A stretch of DNA of 64,000 nucleotides, taken from positions 1,284,628,277-1,284,692,276 of the forward strand of contig CM062818.1 of the NCBI GenBank assembly GCA_031772625.1, in the 5' to 3' direction. This stretch comes from Pinus tabuliformis. Taxonomy: Eukaryota > Streptophyta > Pinopsida > Pinales > Pinaceae. Positions 22,113 through 33,491 of the stretch are shown here, piece after piece; position 1 is the first letter of the stretch; each line of letters starts with the position of its first letter. The notes under the pieces were generated by a model that did no database searches, had not been told where the DNA came from, and worked only from the letters and a program-made list of their open reading frames with translations. The position numbers and the translations under genes were made by a program.

Positions 22113-24872
22113 TGTAACACATCCATCTATTTAAACATTATATATATATATAAACCTAATATAAGTCACCCCAAAAATACACATTTTCGTTAAAAACATT
22201 GTCATTATTAAACTACTATGAATAACTTATAAGCACCAATGACAACCTCTATTGCCATACCCATACGAAAGATAAAGGAATGGATTTTAGATACTATGAA
22301 TATTTTGTTTGATGATTGTGGTTGAATTTGGTTGTAAGCGACATTGATTTCAATTAAAATACAATCTTATGTATTTAAATGTTTTAGTACATTTCTAGCC
22401 TATGCACTAAATGAAAACATGCCATTAGCCTCGATTCCCGCCATAGGAGCGCATGCGCAATTACTACTATGGCTATCTTGATCTAGGTGGCTGCCTGAAG
22501 GTCACCAATCTGTCCACATCCAAACTTTATTCTCGGGATCAGGATCCTCCATCGATGGTTCACCATGGCTTGTTGGATTGGATGGCCCTTGAGATGTATG
22601 TCCTTCATTTCCCGGTGGTGTAGTTTCATTCTGTCATTGTTTCGTTCCATAAATTTCGAGGGGTTATGGCTCTGCTCTGGTTTTTGGTGTTTGTTTCTAC
22701 CTGCAAACCTGGTTTACTGGAATATTCGCTCTGTGTACCAGAAACTTGGTGCTACTCTGATGGTTCCGAAGCCACTTCAACACCCTAGGACTCAATCTGT
22801 GGAGGAAGGGTTTGCAAACATCTTTTCCAAAGGTAAGATCTTAAGTTTTTTCCTACATATTTGCCTTTGTTTATCTGAGTTAAAATATTTACAGTCACTA
22901 TTTTCCTATGCATACTCCTAACTCAAACTTCTCTACTATGGTGTAAGGTTTGGTTCCCAAAACAGGAGTTTTGGCTTGGCATTGTGGCAAAACACTCCTA
23001 CCAACTTCATCGTTCAAGACCAACTCTGGGTATTCTAACATACTTCAGATCTTTCTATGGCAGGGTCTTGTGACCAGGTTGCCAAGGCTAAATGACTGTG
23101 ATATTAGTTCTATATGGATTTTCAAGGTCGTTGGAGCCATGAATCCACTATTAGGGTTTTGTTTCTTTATCTTGTTTGAGGCTATAAAAACCTTACAACT
23201 TCGGCCGAATGTTGAAGGTTTTGGCAATGCGCTCAGGCCGCCATCCTTGGGTATTATACAAACATTTGGACCATTTTAAAATGAATGAATGGAGCTTATT
23301 GATACGATATTTCTTTGTTGAGATGAGGGTTTTCATATTTTAATTGCAGGGTTTCAGAATGATTTCCATATTTATTCAAACGTTGAGTTTGAAACTGAGA
23401 GTTATCAACTCTCAATTTATTTATAGCTTTTTGTTTAAGTTATCGTTCTATACAGAGCTTTCCTACAACTTAGAATTGTACGCCTCAGGTTGTCCTGCAC
23501 TATTTTAGTTATAGCTTGGTAATTTCTCTCAGCTTGATATGATTTAAAGAAAAAACATCTTGACGGCTTCTTTAGAAGCTCGAAATGCTAAATTTTGATA
23601 TCTGGGCTAAGACTGTAATCTTTTTTTTGAAAACTCGAGAAGTCGATATTTCTTATATTACATGTTGATTCGTGAGCTTAGATTCTCTCTATTATTCTTT
23701 GTTTGTTGTGGAGATTTTCACAATTAAATAATGTATTTTCTATGCATCGACTAAGGTTTTAGGCATGGGAATGATTATGGTACAGAATCGTGAAAATTCT
23801 AAATGTGCTGATCTTTAAGCATACTTTTTTTTCGATTGTACATTCTACGTAGATCTTCATTTACTTTATCTATCAGTGTTGAAGTTCCTTTGGTTGAAAG
23901 ACGAATTTAACTGCTTTTCTGATTTAGATAGAAGACTATATTAGAAGATTTACCCTATCTAGTATTGCGGTAGTATTGCTTACAGAACTTTATCATTTTC
24001 CAATTTTGCTTCTCCATCTAAGTTCTTGCTAATTTTACTGATATTCTTTCGATAGTTTCTTTCTATGAATATAATGAGGGTTTTTCCTCAGTTTCCTATT
24101 ACTTACTATACTCATGCTTTTTAATGAAATATTTCAAAAAGAAAATAAGAAACCCTAATGACATACTTCAAGAAATAGGAAACCTTGCCTATAATTCTTT
24201 CAACGGTGATTTACTAATATTATCTCCTTAAATTAGCGAATCTGTAAAGGTATTGTTCTTTAGATTCAGAGAATAAATTATACAAGAAATTCTTTACTTA
24301 ACTTATTTGTTTACGTTGTTCCAAGTCTAAGTCTAAAACAAGGCCTGCACTTTAATTTTCATCCCTGTCGTGATATTACCTGCTTCGGTAAATCTCCCCC
24401 GTGCTACTCTTGATTTCAGGAGTTCTCTCTCTCCTCAGAGACATTAATGTTTACCTGTCGTGAGATTACCTGCTTCGGTAAATCTCCCCCGTGCTACTCT
24501 TGATTCCAGTAGTTCTCTCTCTCCTCAGAGACCTTAATGTTTACCAGCTATCTGGTCTTAACAAGACATAGCCATAATAGACTTCAGCACAGTCTCCTTT
24601 CATCCTTGTGATTTTAGATACCCCTATCTAGCTATCTGGTCTTAACAAGACATAGCCATAATAGACTTCAGCACAGTTTCCTTTCATCCTTGTGATTTTA
24701 GATACCCCTATCCTCTGGATCTTTTCAGTAAAAATACTCTAGGATTTAGTTTTGGAATAGATAATTGTTTCCATAACTAACTAAATTCCAAAAATAGTTA
24801 TAGTTTAAAAATAGTAACACTTTGTTTGGTTGCAGTAAAAATATAGATATTTATATTAACGGGGATATTATA
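22113..24872 (-). repeat. Right (5') LTR of the outer gypsy element, about 2.76 kb
   Basis: Starts TGTAACACATCC beside the primer site and ends GATATTATA at 24872. From 22533 on it aligns with 1-2231. It carries two local tandem duplications absent from the left LTR: a unit of about 95 bp at roughly 24366-24545 and a unit of about 83 bp at roughly 24546-24712. The first 420 bp have no partner inside the window. Confidence 0.9.
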
Positions 24873-25049
24873 GTTTGTCAAATTTAACATGAAAATTCAT
24901 TTTGAATTTTTCAATTAAAAAATAAAGAAACTTTTCATAATATCTTTTACTTGTTCTTATTTTTGTAGTTTATTTATTTATTTATCAATTTTTATATATA
25001 TCATACCAATTAAAAAATTGAATGTTAACTATTTTTCTCTCTATCATAG

Positions 25050-25055
<6 letters not shown>

Positions 25056-25110
<55 letters not shown>
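25056..25110. repeat. (TA)n microsatellite
   Basis: About 55 bp of uninterrupted TA dinucleotides. The equivalent place in S2 also has a long TA tract. Confidence 0.97.
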
Positions 25111-25112
<2 letters not shown>

Positions 25113-25143
25113 TATCATTTTTATACAATAGAAAACTATTGTT

Positions 25144-25431
25144 ATGGAGTTGATAGATCCATGTATCCCCAAATCACATCTTAGTAGTGGATATGGAAGA
25201 TCAAAAGCTTTAGTTGTGGTGAATCATTTTGTTGTTGGGGGAGGAGAAACAATTCCAAGTGTAATCAATTTTAATTTGAATAAGCTCCCCATCATCTTTA
25301 TCCTTGAATTTACAAATATTACCAACCAATCATCTATGGCTCCATTGGCAGGTTTTCTCACTTTCCTACTCTATTTTTCCTTATTTGACTTGCTTGCATT
25401 TACTACTTGTTTTACTTACTTGTATTTATGA
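25144..25431 (+). pseudogene. Small exon-like open frame, copy 1, unrecognised
   Basis: Starts MELIDPCIPKSHLSSG and stays open for 95 codons. The paralogous frame at 36550-36831 also stays open, with many amino-acid differences. The first 65 or so residues look exon-like and a GT follows at about 25350. After that the translation turns into a hydrophobic run rich in Phe and Leu that is probably intron. I do not recognise the family. Without upstream exons it is most likely a fragment of a host gene. Confidence 0.35.
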
Positions 25432-25599
25432 ATATCACCTACATGTCTTCTTTATGCCTATTTATTATGAAGACATGACATTAAGCACTAGGGATCAATT
25501 GATTCAATGCAGGTATGATTCCTTATTATCATAAATTCAATGTTGAATAAGTAGTATTCATTCATTCTTGTTGAGAAAAAAAATGTTATTTCTATGTGC

Positions 25600-26635
25600 T
25601 TTTGTAGATGGTATCTTGGGTAGTAGTACATATGTGCACTACTCATTAGGCCTATAATTTTTATCGCAAAAGATTTTTGTAAGTTATATTTCTTTTATGT
25701 AATATTGCATCGTTACTCATTTTAAATAGTTTTTCTATTTTTTTTATTGTAGATTACGATGATATATATAAAATGATACCATGTTTCAATTGCTTTTAAA
25801 AAACTTAATTGTTTAAATGATGGAGTCAATTACATGTAAGAAAGGAATATAGTGTCATTGTACGACAATGACATCCATGAGATGAAAGAGTAAATGTTCC
25901 AATTCAATTCCTTCCATATGATTTATATATTGACCATAAGTAAATGGTCCTATTAAATTCCCTCCATATGATTTCTATATAAATTGTAATACTAGTAAAT
26001 TAGTATCATCTAATATAGATCCTGTTTGTAAATAAGATTCTTCATTTAAAATCAACACAACTTGACACAGTAAAAAGTGTCCTATATAAAATATACATAA
26101 AATTTAAAAATATTTTTTATTTTCATATGAAAAAAATAATTTAACTGGTCAATATTAGAATGCTAAATTAAAAATAAAGTTAACACTTCAAAATAAAATA
26201 TAACCATTTCTTTAATCTCCAGAAAAAATACAAAGCTTTATTATTCCTTCCAAACCTTTTGTGCTTGAGCTTACTCCAACCACGGATTCCATGCCACCAA
26301 AACGACATGGCCACATAATATGATTACGCATCTCTAGAAATTTAACAGGTGCTAGGCAGCCTGTTCACATCGAATCTGATTCCATCTAATCATGTTTTGC
26401 AGGAATTATGGAATTTCCCATAGCGTTCGGAAACTTTACACATAGATTTCGATATTAGAACAAAAAACAATCTACTATAGCGATGGAATCTTTTATGAGC
26501 AAATTGTTCATCATTGAATGATTTTCTCGTTAAATACCATCAAAATATTTGACATATAATCAGTATGCCTTTTTTTTTTAACTGTAAGAACGAATCGAGT
26601 GATGTCAAAATTGTCAAATTTCACCAGTGGGTGTG
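25600..26635. other. AT-rich intergenic stretch
   Basis: No open frame with recognisable protein and no clear transposon ends. The first part (to about 26165) is shared with S2. The remainder is unique to S1. Confidence 0.7.
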
Positions 26636-26880
26636 GGTCTGTTTTTGCTTTCTACGATGTTTTTACTGAGAGTCGTCAAATCAAACATATTACCAATTTG
26701 ACCAATAGGCAACCTCTATTTATTATACAAATTAATCTTAAACGTGAGCCGTCAGATTCCGCCCATGTCTTTTGTTTTTGCTCCCTGCCATGTTTTTATC
26801 TAGAGTCATCAAATCAAACCGACCACCAATTTGCCCAAAGCAAAGTTTATCTATTATACAAATTTGTTTTTAACGTAAAT
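26636..26880. repeat. Two diverged tandem copies of a unit of about 125 bp
   Basis: Copies begin near 26636 and 26764. Both contain GTTTTTGCT...ATGTTTTTA, a GTCATCAAATCAAAC-like segment and TTATTATACAAATT. This lies in the S1-specific insertion. Confidence 0.65.
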
Positions 26881-27110
26881 GGCAAAATTCTACCAATCAT
26901 ATCTCGTTGTTCTACTTTGTTTTCATTGTAAATTACAAAATTCTACCCATCATATTTCAAAGTTCCACCCACCGTTATCTATGATACAAACTTGTCTTCA
27001 ATGTAAATTACAAAATTCTACCAAACATATCTCACGGTTCCACTTTGCTTTTATTGTAAATTACAAAATTTTACCAATCATATTTCACAGTTCCACTAAC
27101 CATATATTAA
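26880..27110. repeat. Short tandem repeat block with ATTGTAAATTACAAAATTCTACC units
   Basis: Four or more units of about 50-60 bp, each with TGTAAATTACAAAATTCTAC followed by CATATTTCACAGTTCCAC-like sequence. The same block is found in S2 at about 37560-37810. Confidence 0.8.
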
Positions 27111-27289
27111 CAAGTATAATAAAAATACTATGTACAATGAATAATTTTTTTTTCTAGACAACAAATAAATGGTTTGTCAATAAGGATTAAATAAATTGAA
27201 GCTTTATATACCTACCGAATAACTGACCGCAGCATCAAAAATCACTGACTTTATACCTACCAAAAATCAACAATAAACATATTCAACCC

Positions 27290-27520
27290 AACATCCCATC
27301 AATAAACTATTTATTTTCAACACTTCCTTTGTTCCACCAATCAATATGCCCATCAACAAACTACTCATTTTCAACATTTCTTCTGTTCTACCAACTAGTT
27401 GTATCCAGCCCCAACATCCCATCAACAAACTACTTATTTTCAACACTTCTTTTGTTCCACAAAACAAACCGGCATGCCCATTAACAAACTACTTATTTTC
27501 AACACTTTCTTTGTTCCACT
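27290..27520. repeat. Tandem repeat block, CCATCAACAAACTACTTATT units
   Basis: Four units of about 60 bp: CCCATCAACAAACTACTTAT, then TTCAACACTTC, then TTTGTTCCAC. The matching block in S2 is at about 37990-38220. Confidence 0.85.
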
Positions 27521-27533
27521 AGTGCCGCTGCAG

Positions 27534-27659
27534 CGTCCCAAGCATGCACCACGTCATAAACAGACCTTTAGTTCCGGCTTTTTGCATTTCAATCCTCGTC
27601 CCAAGCATGCACCACGTCATGAACAGACCTTTAGTTCCGGCTTTTTGCATTTCAATCCT
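27534..27659. repeat. Exact-looking 63-bp tandem duplication
   Basis: Two copies starting CGTCCCAAGCATGCACCACG at 27534 and 27597, with one visible difference. It lies inside the end of a LINE-like frame on the minus strand. Confidence 0.9.
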
Positions 27660-27854
27660 TTTACGATTCAAATTGATGATTAACTGGCCCAACCTTCCAA
27701 CAATCCCCTCACTAAAAAGACAACGCAAAGAAACTGATGCTAACATGTTCGCATAACTTTCTTCGATGTCTTTGAATGCACCACATTCCAAAATGAAATG
27801 TTTTTCTGATTCCACAGGGCCAATATGCAAACTGTACACACTCATTCTTCCCAA
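27600..27854 (-). mobile_element. LINE reverse-transcriptase C-terminal fragment (zf-RVT-like)
   Basis: The minus-strand translation contains ESEKHFILECGAFKDIEES followed by a Leu-rich stretch and INLNRKRIEMQKA. A histidine and cysteine spaced as in H-F-I-L-E-C, preceded by acidic residues, is the usual look of the zinc-binding tail after plant LINE reverse transcriptases. Only this tail is present. The reverse transcriptase itself is absent nearby, so it is a dead fragment. Confidence 0.5.
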
Positions 27855-29020
27855 GCTTCTTTAAGCCTTTTCCATCGTCCCTTTTCACACCGAAATTGAT
27901 GTGAGTTGATACTTAATTGAGCAATAAAAACCTTTGCCTTCCATGAAATGCTCACATGTAAGATTGAATTCTTTAATATAATATTTCTTTTTACCCAACT
28001 AGATCACTATTTTTGGATAGCAGGTGAAAAATTATAATTGGTCGTAGGTGGAAGATTATAATTGGTTGTAAATAAAAAAGTTGACAAAAATTGAGAGGTC
28101 GTTGAGAGACGACGAAGGTCGGTGGGGATCCGTCCGCTAAAAGAACACCTTCGGCGTAAATAAGGTGCGTAAATAAGGTCTGAAACTCTGGAGATGGATC
28201 CCATTATCAGCGCAACATTCAATCACGTGGCCAAAGCAGCAAACTGTCACCGCTCACGCGCTTTCCCTCAACCGTGAAGAAGTCGTGGGAAGGACAGTCA
28301 TCATAGCGTACGGCCGCGTCATCGTAGTGGTGGGCACTCGGCACAGCTGTTCGCATCCAGCTGTTTGTATGGATCTCATGGGTTTCCTTTTGGTAAAAAA
28401 TAATATAAATTCAAATAAAACAAGATAAAAAGCAAGAATTATCAAGTGCTACAGATTTAAATACGTGTCATCCTCAATACGAAAGGCTAGTCTCTAGATA
28501 AAGGGCGAATTATCGGTCGCTACAGATTTGATAGATGAGGACTTGAATGAATTATGAGTGGTACGAAACACTAGATAGTAGGTGAATACGTGTTATGAGT
28601 TAATACGTGTTTGGATGGTTTCCATCACAACAGACCAAGCCTCCCAAGTCCTTATTTAAAAGTGAAAGTTAGGTCAATTTTTTTTATTATTTATAGTTAA
28701 TAGAATCAGACATGCTAATTATTATTTTTTAAATAATTTAATATAACTTTAAAAAGTTTGAAATTATATAAACAACCACTTTACATAATTTTTCTAAATC
28801 ATTAACAAAATTTTCAAAATAAAATTACTATTTATTATATATATAATTTTAAAAAATTTTCATTTTATTTTATAATCCAGTTAGAATTGATAAAATAAAA
28901 TAAATAACTTATTTAAAAATAAATAACGCTCTAAAATATATATAAAACATCATATAAAAGACGAAACAAGGCATCGTAAAAAAATTTAAAATTTACCAAC
29001 TGATAGGAATACGCGTCAAA
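27855..29020. promoter_or_regulatory. CRK-1 distal 5' flank
   Basis: Mostly AT-rich with no gene. A block at about 28258-28340 resembles 53410-53510 upstream of CRK-2 (GTCGTGGGAAGGACAGTCATC and GCGTCATCGTAGTGGTGGGC-like sequence), showing that the duplicated unit included upstream DNA. No individual regulatory site can be proven. Confidence 0.5.
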
Positions 29021-29248
29021 TTTATACCTAGATATAGCCTCCTCTAGAAAAACGTTAAAGATACCTTGGTCATTTAGATAGAGTATTAACGTTTGACTCT
29101 ATTGTATGGACGACTGATTCTATTCTGTGAATGATTTATACGTAGATATAACCTCCTCTAGAAAAACGTTAAAGGTACCTTGGTCATTTAAATAGAGTAT
29201 GAACGATTGACTCTATTGTATGTACTATGGACGACTGACTCTATTGTG
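29021..29248. repeat. Two tandem copies of a 114-bp unit upstream of CRK-1
   Basis: Copies start TTTATACCTAGATATA at 29021 and TTTATACGTAGATATA at 29135. Both contain CCTCCTCTAGAAAAACGTTA and TACCTTGGTCATTTA. After the second copy come several short GACTCTATTGT repeats. CRK-2 lacks this array, so it arose after the gene pair split or was lost there. Confidence 0.85.
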
Positions 29249-29345
29249 TGAACGATTGCCTCTATTGTCTGAACGAACGAGTGACTCTTTAATGCCCTTG
29301 GATTAGGTAGCAGCTCAACATATCAGAAATTCCAGGAGATGAGAA

Positions 29346-29352
29346 TATAAAA
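29346..29352 (+). promoter_or_regulatory. Possible TATA box of CRK-1
   Basis: TATAAAA lies 38 bases before the start codon. That would leave a very short 5' untranslated region, so the true box may be elsewhere. The aligned sequence upstream of CRK-2 reads TAGAAAA. Confidence 0.35.
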
Positions 29353-29389
29353 GAGCGTACAGCTACAAGAATGCCCTGCAGTCGGCGCG

Positions 29390-32300
29390 ATGATCATGAA
29401 GATGAAACCACTAATCATGAGCCTGTTACTTGCCCTAAGTGTGCCTATGCGTGTGCTTCTCTCAGTGCCTGATCCTTACACCAATACCGTTTCAAGTTAC
29501 TGCGGGAATGGTAGTGAATATATGAACGGTAGCGCCTTCCAGCGGAATCTAAACGAGGTTCTGCAAAGACTAGTGATGGATATTTATTACAGCGCATTCG
29601 ATTTTTCTAGTGTTGGTGATGTGGGATTCAATAGTGCTGTTTATGGGCTTGTCCAGTGCAGAGAAGATTTAGGTCCCTCTGATCGTCAACGCTGCGTAAC
29701 TACAGCGAAGACACGGCTTCTTCAGGGATGCAGGGGCCCTTACGGATACATTCAACTAAACGGCTGCCTCTTACGTTACGACAATCATTACTTTTACCAC
29801 GAATCTAGGGACAGACCAGGGACTTTTACTACTCAAGTTTGGTCTTATTGTGGAAAGAACGAAAATACAAACGGTATCGTCTTCCAGCAAAGTCTAAACA
29901 AAGTTTTGGAATCATTGGTGGAGAACGCTAATCCCACAGGATTCAATACTTCCAGTGTTGCTGAGGGGACAAACAACAATAGTGCGGTTTGTGGGATAGT
30001 CCAGTGCAGGGGAGATTTAGGTTCCTCCGCTTGCAAACAGTGCGCATCGACGGCCAAAGAAATTATTGTTGACCAATGCTACAATACTTCTGGGGTCATT
30101 CACCTAGACGGCTGCTTCTTACGCTACGGCAATAATGGTATTTACGACTATCTGGAGAATATGCAGATCACCCCATCAGAGGTTCTTTGCAACAGTGGGA
30201 CGAGCAGTCAACCACAAGTGTTCAAAAAAACTGTGAAGGTCCTGCTCTCAAATATTATCACTGAAGCTCTGCGGACTCCCAAATTTTTCGCTGCAAATTT
30301 AGTGGGTGTGCCTTCAAATTTAACAGGGCATATCTACGGCTTAGCGCAGTGTTGGGGACATCTGTCCCAAACAAGCTGCAGATCATGCCTAACATCTGCC
30401 TTGGAATATATATTCTTATGCCAAACTGGAGCTCTTGGGGCACAAATCGCGCGTGACAGATGCCATTTGCGATACGAGGTTTTCGAATTTTTCAACACTT
30501 CCGTTCTCTCCTCAACACCCCAAAGCGAAAATCCTCGTTTGCCAGGTATCTTTCTCATATAGGTATAATGGTTGTGTAACGATTTTAACTTCGTGAACTA
30601 AAACATAGCCAAGTTACTGATATTTCCTTGGCAAATTGGCAGAAAGCAAAAATGGGAGCAATCTCTCGCCGAGAAAGGGCCTTCCAGCATCCAGTATTTT
30701 CTTTCACATAATTTGCAATGATTAGCAATATATTATTTTATAAAGATTGCATTTTGGTGAATTAAGACACTATATACTGACATGTCATGATAACGTTTGT
30801 AGAAGGCGAGATTCTTGGTATAACACTGGGCTTAATAGTTGCTGTGATTGGATTAACTGCAACCATAGGCCTTTGGATGTGGTATTTCTCCGCTCACCTG
30901 AAAAGTCCGGACCAAATTTCTGGAACCCAAGGTCCTGAAATTGTTATTAATATTTCAGTGTTATGATCAAAGATGCGGCTGAATTGTGTGTCTTATGAAT
31001 TGTTTGTCTATTTCTTTACTGCATGAATATATACATACCCTCACGCTATTATTTTTGCACAGAAATTATCATATCTGAAACTATAATCAATCCGGAGCTC
31101 ATTTTCAAGTACGATATTTTGAGAGAAGCTACTTCCAACTTTAAAATGGAGAATAAACTTGGTGCAGGAGGTTTTGGATGTGTTTTTAAAGTGAGTATTT
31201 AACATTAATTTGACAACTCTTTCCATTAAATATTCAATGAAAAATCATACATAAGATTAGTTTGACTAACGATGAAGTACATTAATTAACAGGGGGTTCT
31301 ACCAAACGGCGGAGAGATTGCAGTTAAAAGACTGAATATAGCTTCAAAGCAAGGGGAAGCTGAGTTTCTGAATGAAACAAATCTCATCCGTCGTGTTCAG
31401 CACAGGAATCTAGTGAAATTGCTTGGTTGTTCTCTGGAAAACTCAGAAAGACTTCTTGTTTACGAATACCTCCCAGTCGGCAGTCTTGACAAACTCTTAT
31501 TTGGTCTCTTCTTGTCCTTGAACGACTTCACGCTGCTAATGTTGGGTCTATTTTATTGGAGTTTATTTGAGTATCCTGTTAATGTTTTTACCATAATTGA
31601 AGCATTGTTTGCAGATACAAGAAAACGACATTTACTTGACTGGAAAGAGAGGTATCAAATCATTGTTGGAACTGCACGTGGGTTGGCATATCTTCACGAG
31701 GAATCTGAGATTCGGATCATTCACAGAGATATTAAAGCGAGCAATATTTTACTGGATCATAAACACAGGCCCAAAATAGCAGATTTTGGACTAGCCAGAC
31801 TCTTTGCAGAGGATCAGAGCCACGTTAGCACTCGAGTTGCAGGGACTATGTAAGAATTCTCTCTACCGTTCTGTCTCTTGAGGTTCATAACATCACTGAA
31901 TAAATTACAGTGTAGCATGAACCAATTACAATTCATACAGCTGCATACAGATCATATCATTTTGAGATATGGAGATTTGCTTAGATATGTCGTTGTGCAG
32001 TGGTTACATGGCCCCGGAGTACGCTTTACGTGGACAGCTGACAGAGAAAGCAGATGTGTTCAGCTTTGGAGTGCTTCTACTTGAGATTATCAGCGGAAGA
32101 AGGAATCAGAATGCGGGTGAAGACGAATTTCTCATCGAAAAGGTATGGCTGATCATGTGGTTCTCATCTTTGGAGTGGGAATTTTATATAATCTCCGTAC
32201 TATTAAGATCCCTTTGTAACTAGAATTTTATGTTTGGTTGATTTTGGCCAATCAGCAGGCATGGAGATTGCATAAAGCACAGAGGGCTTTGGAATTTATG

Positions 32301-32561
32301 GACCCTACACTGAAAGGCAGTTATTCGTGGGAGGAGGGGATTCGAGTGGTTAAAATTGGTCTTTTGTGTACGCAAGCAGCTGCTGCATTGCGACCTCCGA
32401 TGTCCCGCGTGGTGTGGATGCTGACCAGTGACGGAGAACATCTTCTCTCTCCCACAAAGCCTGCTTTCATAGATGTGGAAAGTGTGGGTGCATCTGACCT
32501 GACACGTCACGATGTCCATTCTGAAGGTGCTGCTTCATCTAGCGTTGTGGAGGCCAGGTGA
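29390..32561 (+). CDS. CRK-1: cysteine-rich receptor-like kinase with three DUF26 domains, seven exons
   Basis: Exons by GT-AG borders and reading phase: 29390-30545, 30803-30931, 31063-31190, 31293-31503, 31615-31849, 32001-32142, 32259-32561, giving 767 aa. Residues 1-27 form a signal peptide. Three DUF26 domains follow at about 31-137, 151-255 and 262-370. The second and third have the CX8CX2C core (C206/C215/C218 and C321/C330/C333); the first has Arg in place of the middle Cys (C90, R99, C102). The membrane helix is at about 389-413. The kinase has a glycine loop GAGGFGCV (462-469), Lys483, HRDIKASN with Asp580 (RD type) and DFG at 598-600. Family members act at the plasma membrane in stress and immune signalling; the ligand is unknown. 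The first of two close in-frame ATGs was taken. If intron 1 is kept, translation stops four codons later, giving a secreted ectodomain. All key kinase residues are present. Confidence 0.9.
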
Positions 32562-33400
32562 ATATGAGCCAATTCCCCTGGCGTTTGTATCTCCGGTATA
32601 TTGTTGGCCGGCAATATCGTCTCCGTCTATTACAACAAACCCTCTGGAACAATCTTGACTGAGGCATAATCACTGCGGATCATGGATGTCAAAATTGAAA
32701 TTTTAGAAGCTTCAGTGTCCCCCATATCAACCGGGCTGAAAACAGCAGATTATCAGTCAAATCAGTACAGGACAAAGTAACTCAGCGTGTAAATGATAGA
32801 ATTCTGAGTTTCACTCATGTTATTTGTGTGAAGGTAGCCAGATATTCATTTGGAAAAAAGCAAAATACATTAAGACTCGTCGATAAGAAAGGAAAAGGGA
32901 ATCTGAGTACCCACATACGTGTTTCATACTTTCATACTTGTAACGTGGAGATTTAGCTCTGTAATATCAACACGTGAATTTGAATTTTAATACATTTTGT
33001 TAAAGCTGCCTACAACTAATATTCGAAAATATATATATATATATATATATATTATTAAACAGTTATATATGTTACATATATAACTGGAATTGTAGTAGTA
33101 ATCAAAGGGAGGCGTACATGCGTTAAGTTTTAAAAACGTAAAGTTAGATATATAGTTTTATATATTGTAGGTTTATATGGTTTTTGGGAAAGTATAATAA
33201 ATTAAATTTAAGTTATCTTCCAATCACAATTCAATTAACATTTTAGGTTAAATTTTATATACACTTAAGATTAAGGAAGTTTAAAATTATAAAATGTGAA
33301 ATGTCAATCAAAAGTACATTTTTATACCAATTTTTTCCAGTTAAATTTATAAACTGAGGTTTTTATGAAGAGAGTTATTTAGAGATTTTGCTTTTTTAAT
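32562..33400. other. CRK-1 3' flank, shared with CRK-2
   Basis: Aligns with 63098-64000 with small indels, so it belongs to the duplicated block. It contains the likely 3' untranslated region and a (TA)n tract near 33030-33052. No further gene is seen. Confidence 0.75.
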
Positions 33401-33407
33401 CACTGTG

Positions 33408-33491
33408 TGTTATGATGATGAACTGCATTAGGGTAATATCATCGAGCTTGGTTATGATGATGAATCCGATTAGCGTAATAGCATGGAGCTT
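33408..33491. repeat. Two tandem 42-bp units
   Basis: Each begins GTTATGATGATGAA and continues with a TTAG-GTAATA-CAT segment and GAGCTT. There is no coding potential. The following 33500-34340 is AT-rich and empty of recognisable genes. Confidence 0.75.

Larger units (their letters stand above)
1..24872 (-). mobile_element. Outer Ty3/gypsy element (chromovirus-like), left end outside the window
   Basis: Minus-strand LTR retrotransposon recognised from two long, similar LTRs (1-2231 and 22113-24872), a tRNA-iMet-type primer site beside the right LTR, a polypurine tract beside the left LTR, and gag, protease, reverse transcriptase, RNase H and integrase remnants in that order on the minus strand. 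The integrase tail just inside the left LTR reads like the chromodomain-bearing C-terminus of Tekay/del-type chromoviruses. A second gypsy element is inserted in the integrase region (2998-18051). About 420 bp of the left LTR must lie beyond the window edge. The LTRs differ by roughly 8% in the part compared by eye, so the copy is old, and the coding region is broken in many places. The subgroup is inferred from residues, not from a tree. Confidence 0.9.
24873..27570. repeat. Segmental repeat, copy S1 (partner 36290-38286)
   Basis: Same-orientation alignment with S2. Shared features are the AT-rich start, a (TA)n tract, a small open frame, the 26880-27110 and 27290-27520 tandem repeats, and the ending GTGCCGCTGCAGCGTCCCAA. 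S1 holds about 700 bp not found in S2 (roughly 26165-26850). S1 begins exactly at the edge of the outer LTR, so that element inserted at, or forms, its boundary. Confidence 0.85.

Noticed and set aside
25144-25431. PI-PLC X domain protein
   Set aside because: A weak likeness of ALVVVNHF and FILEF to the PLC-X fold was noted, but too few residues agree to support a call.
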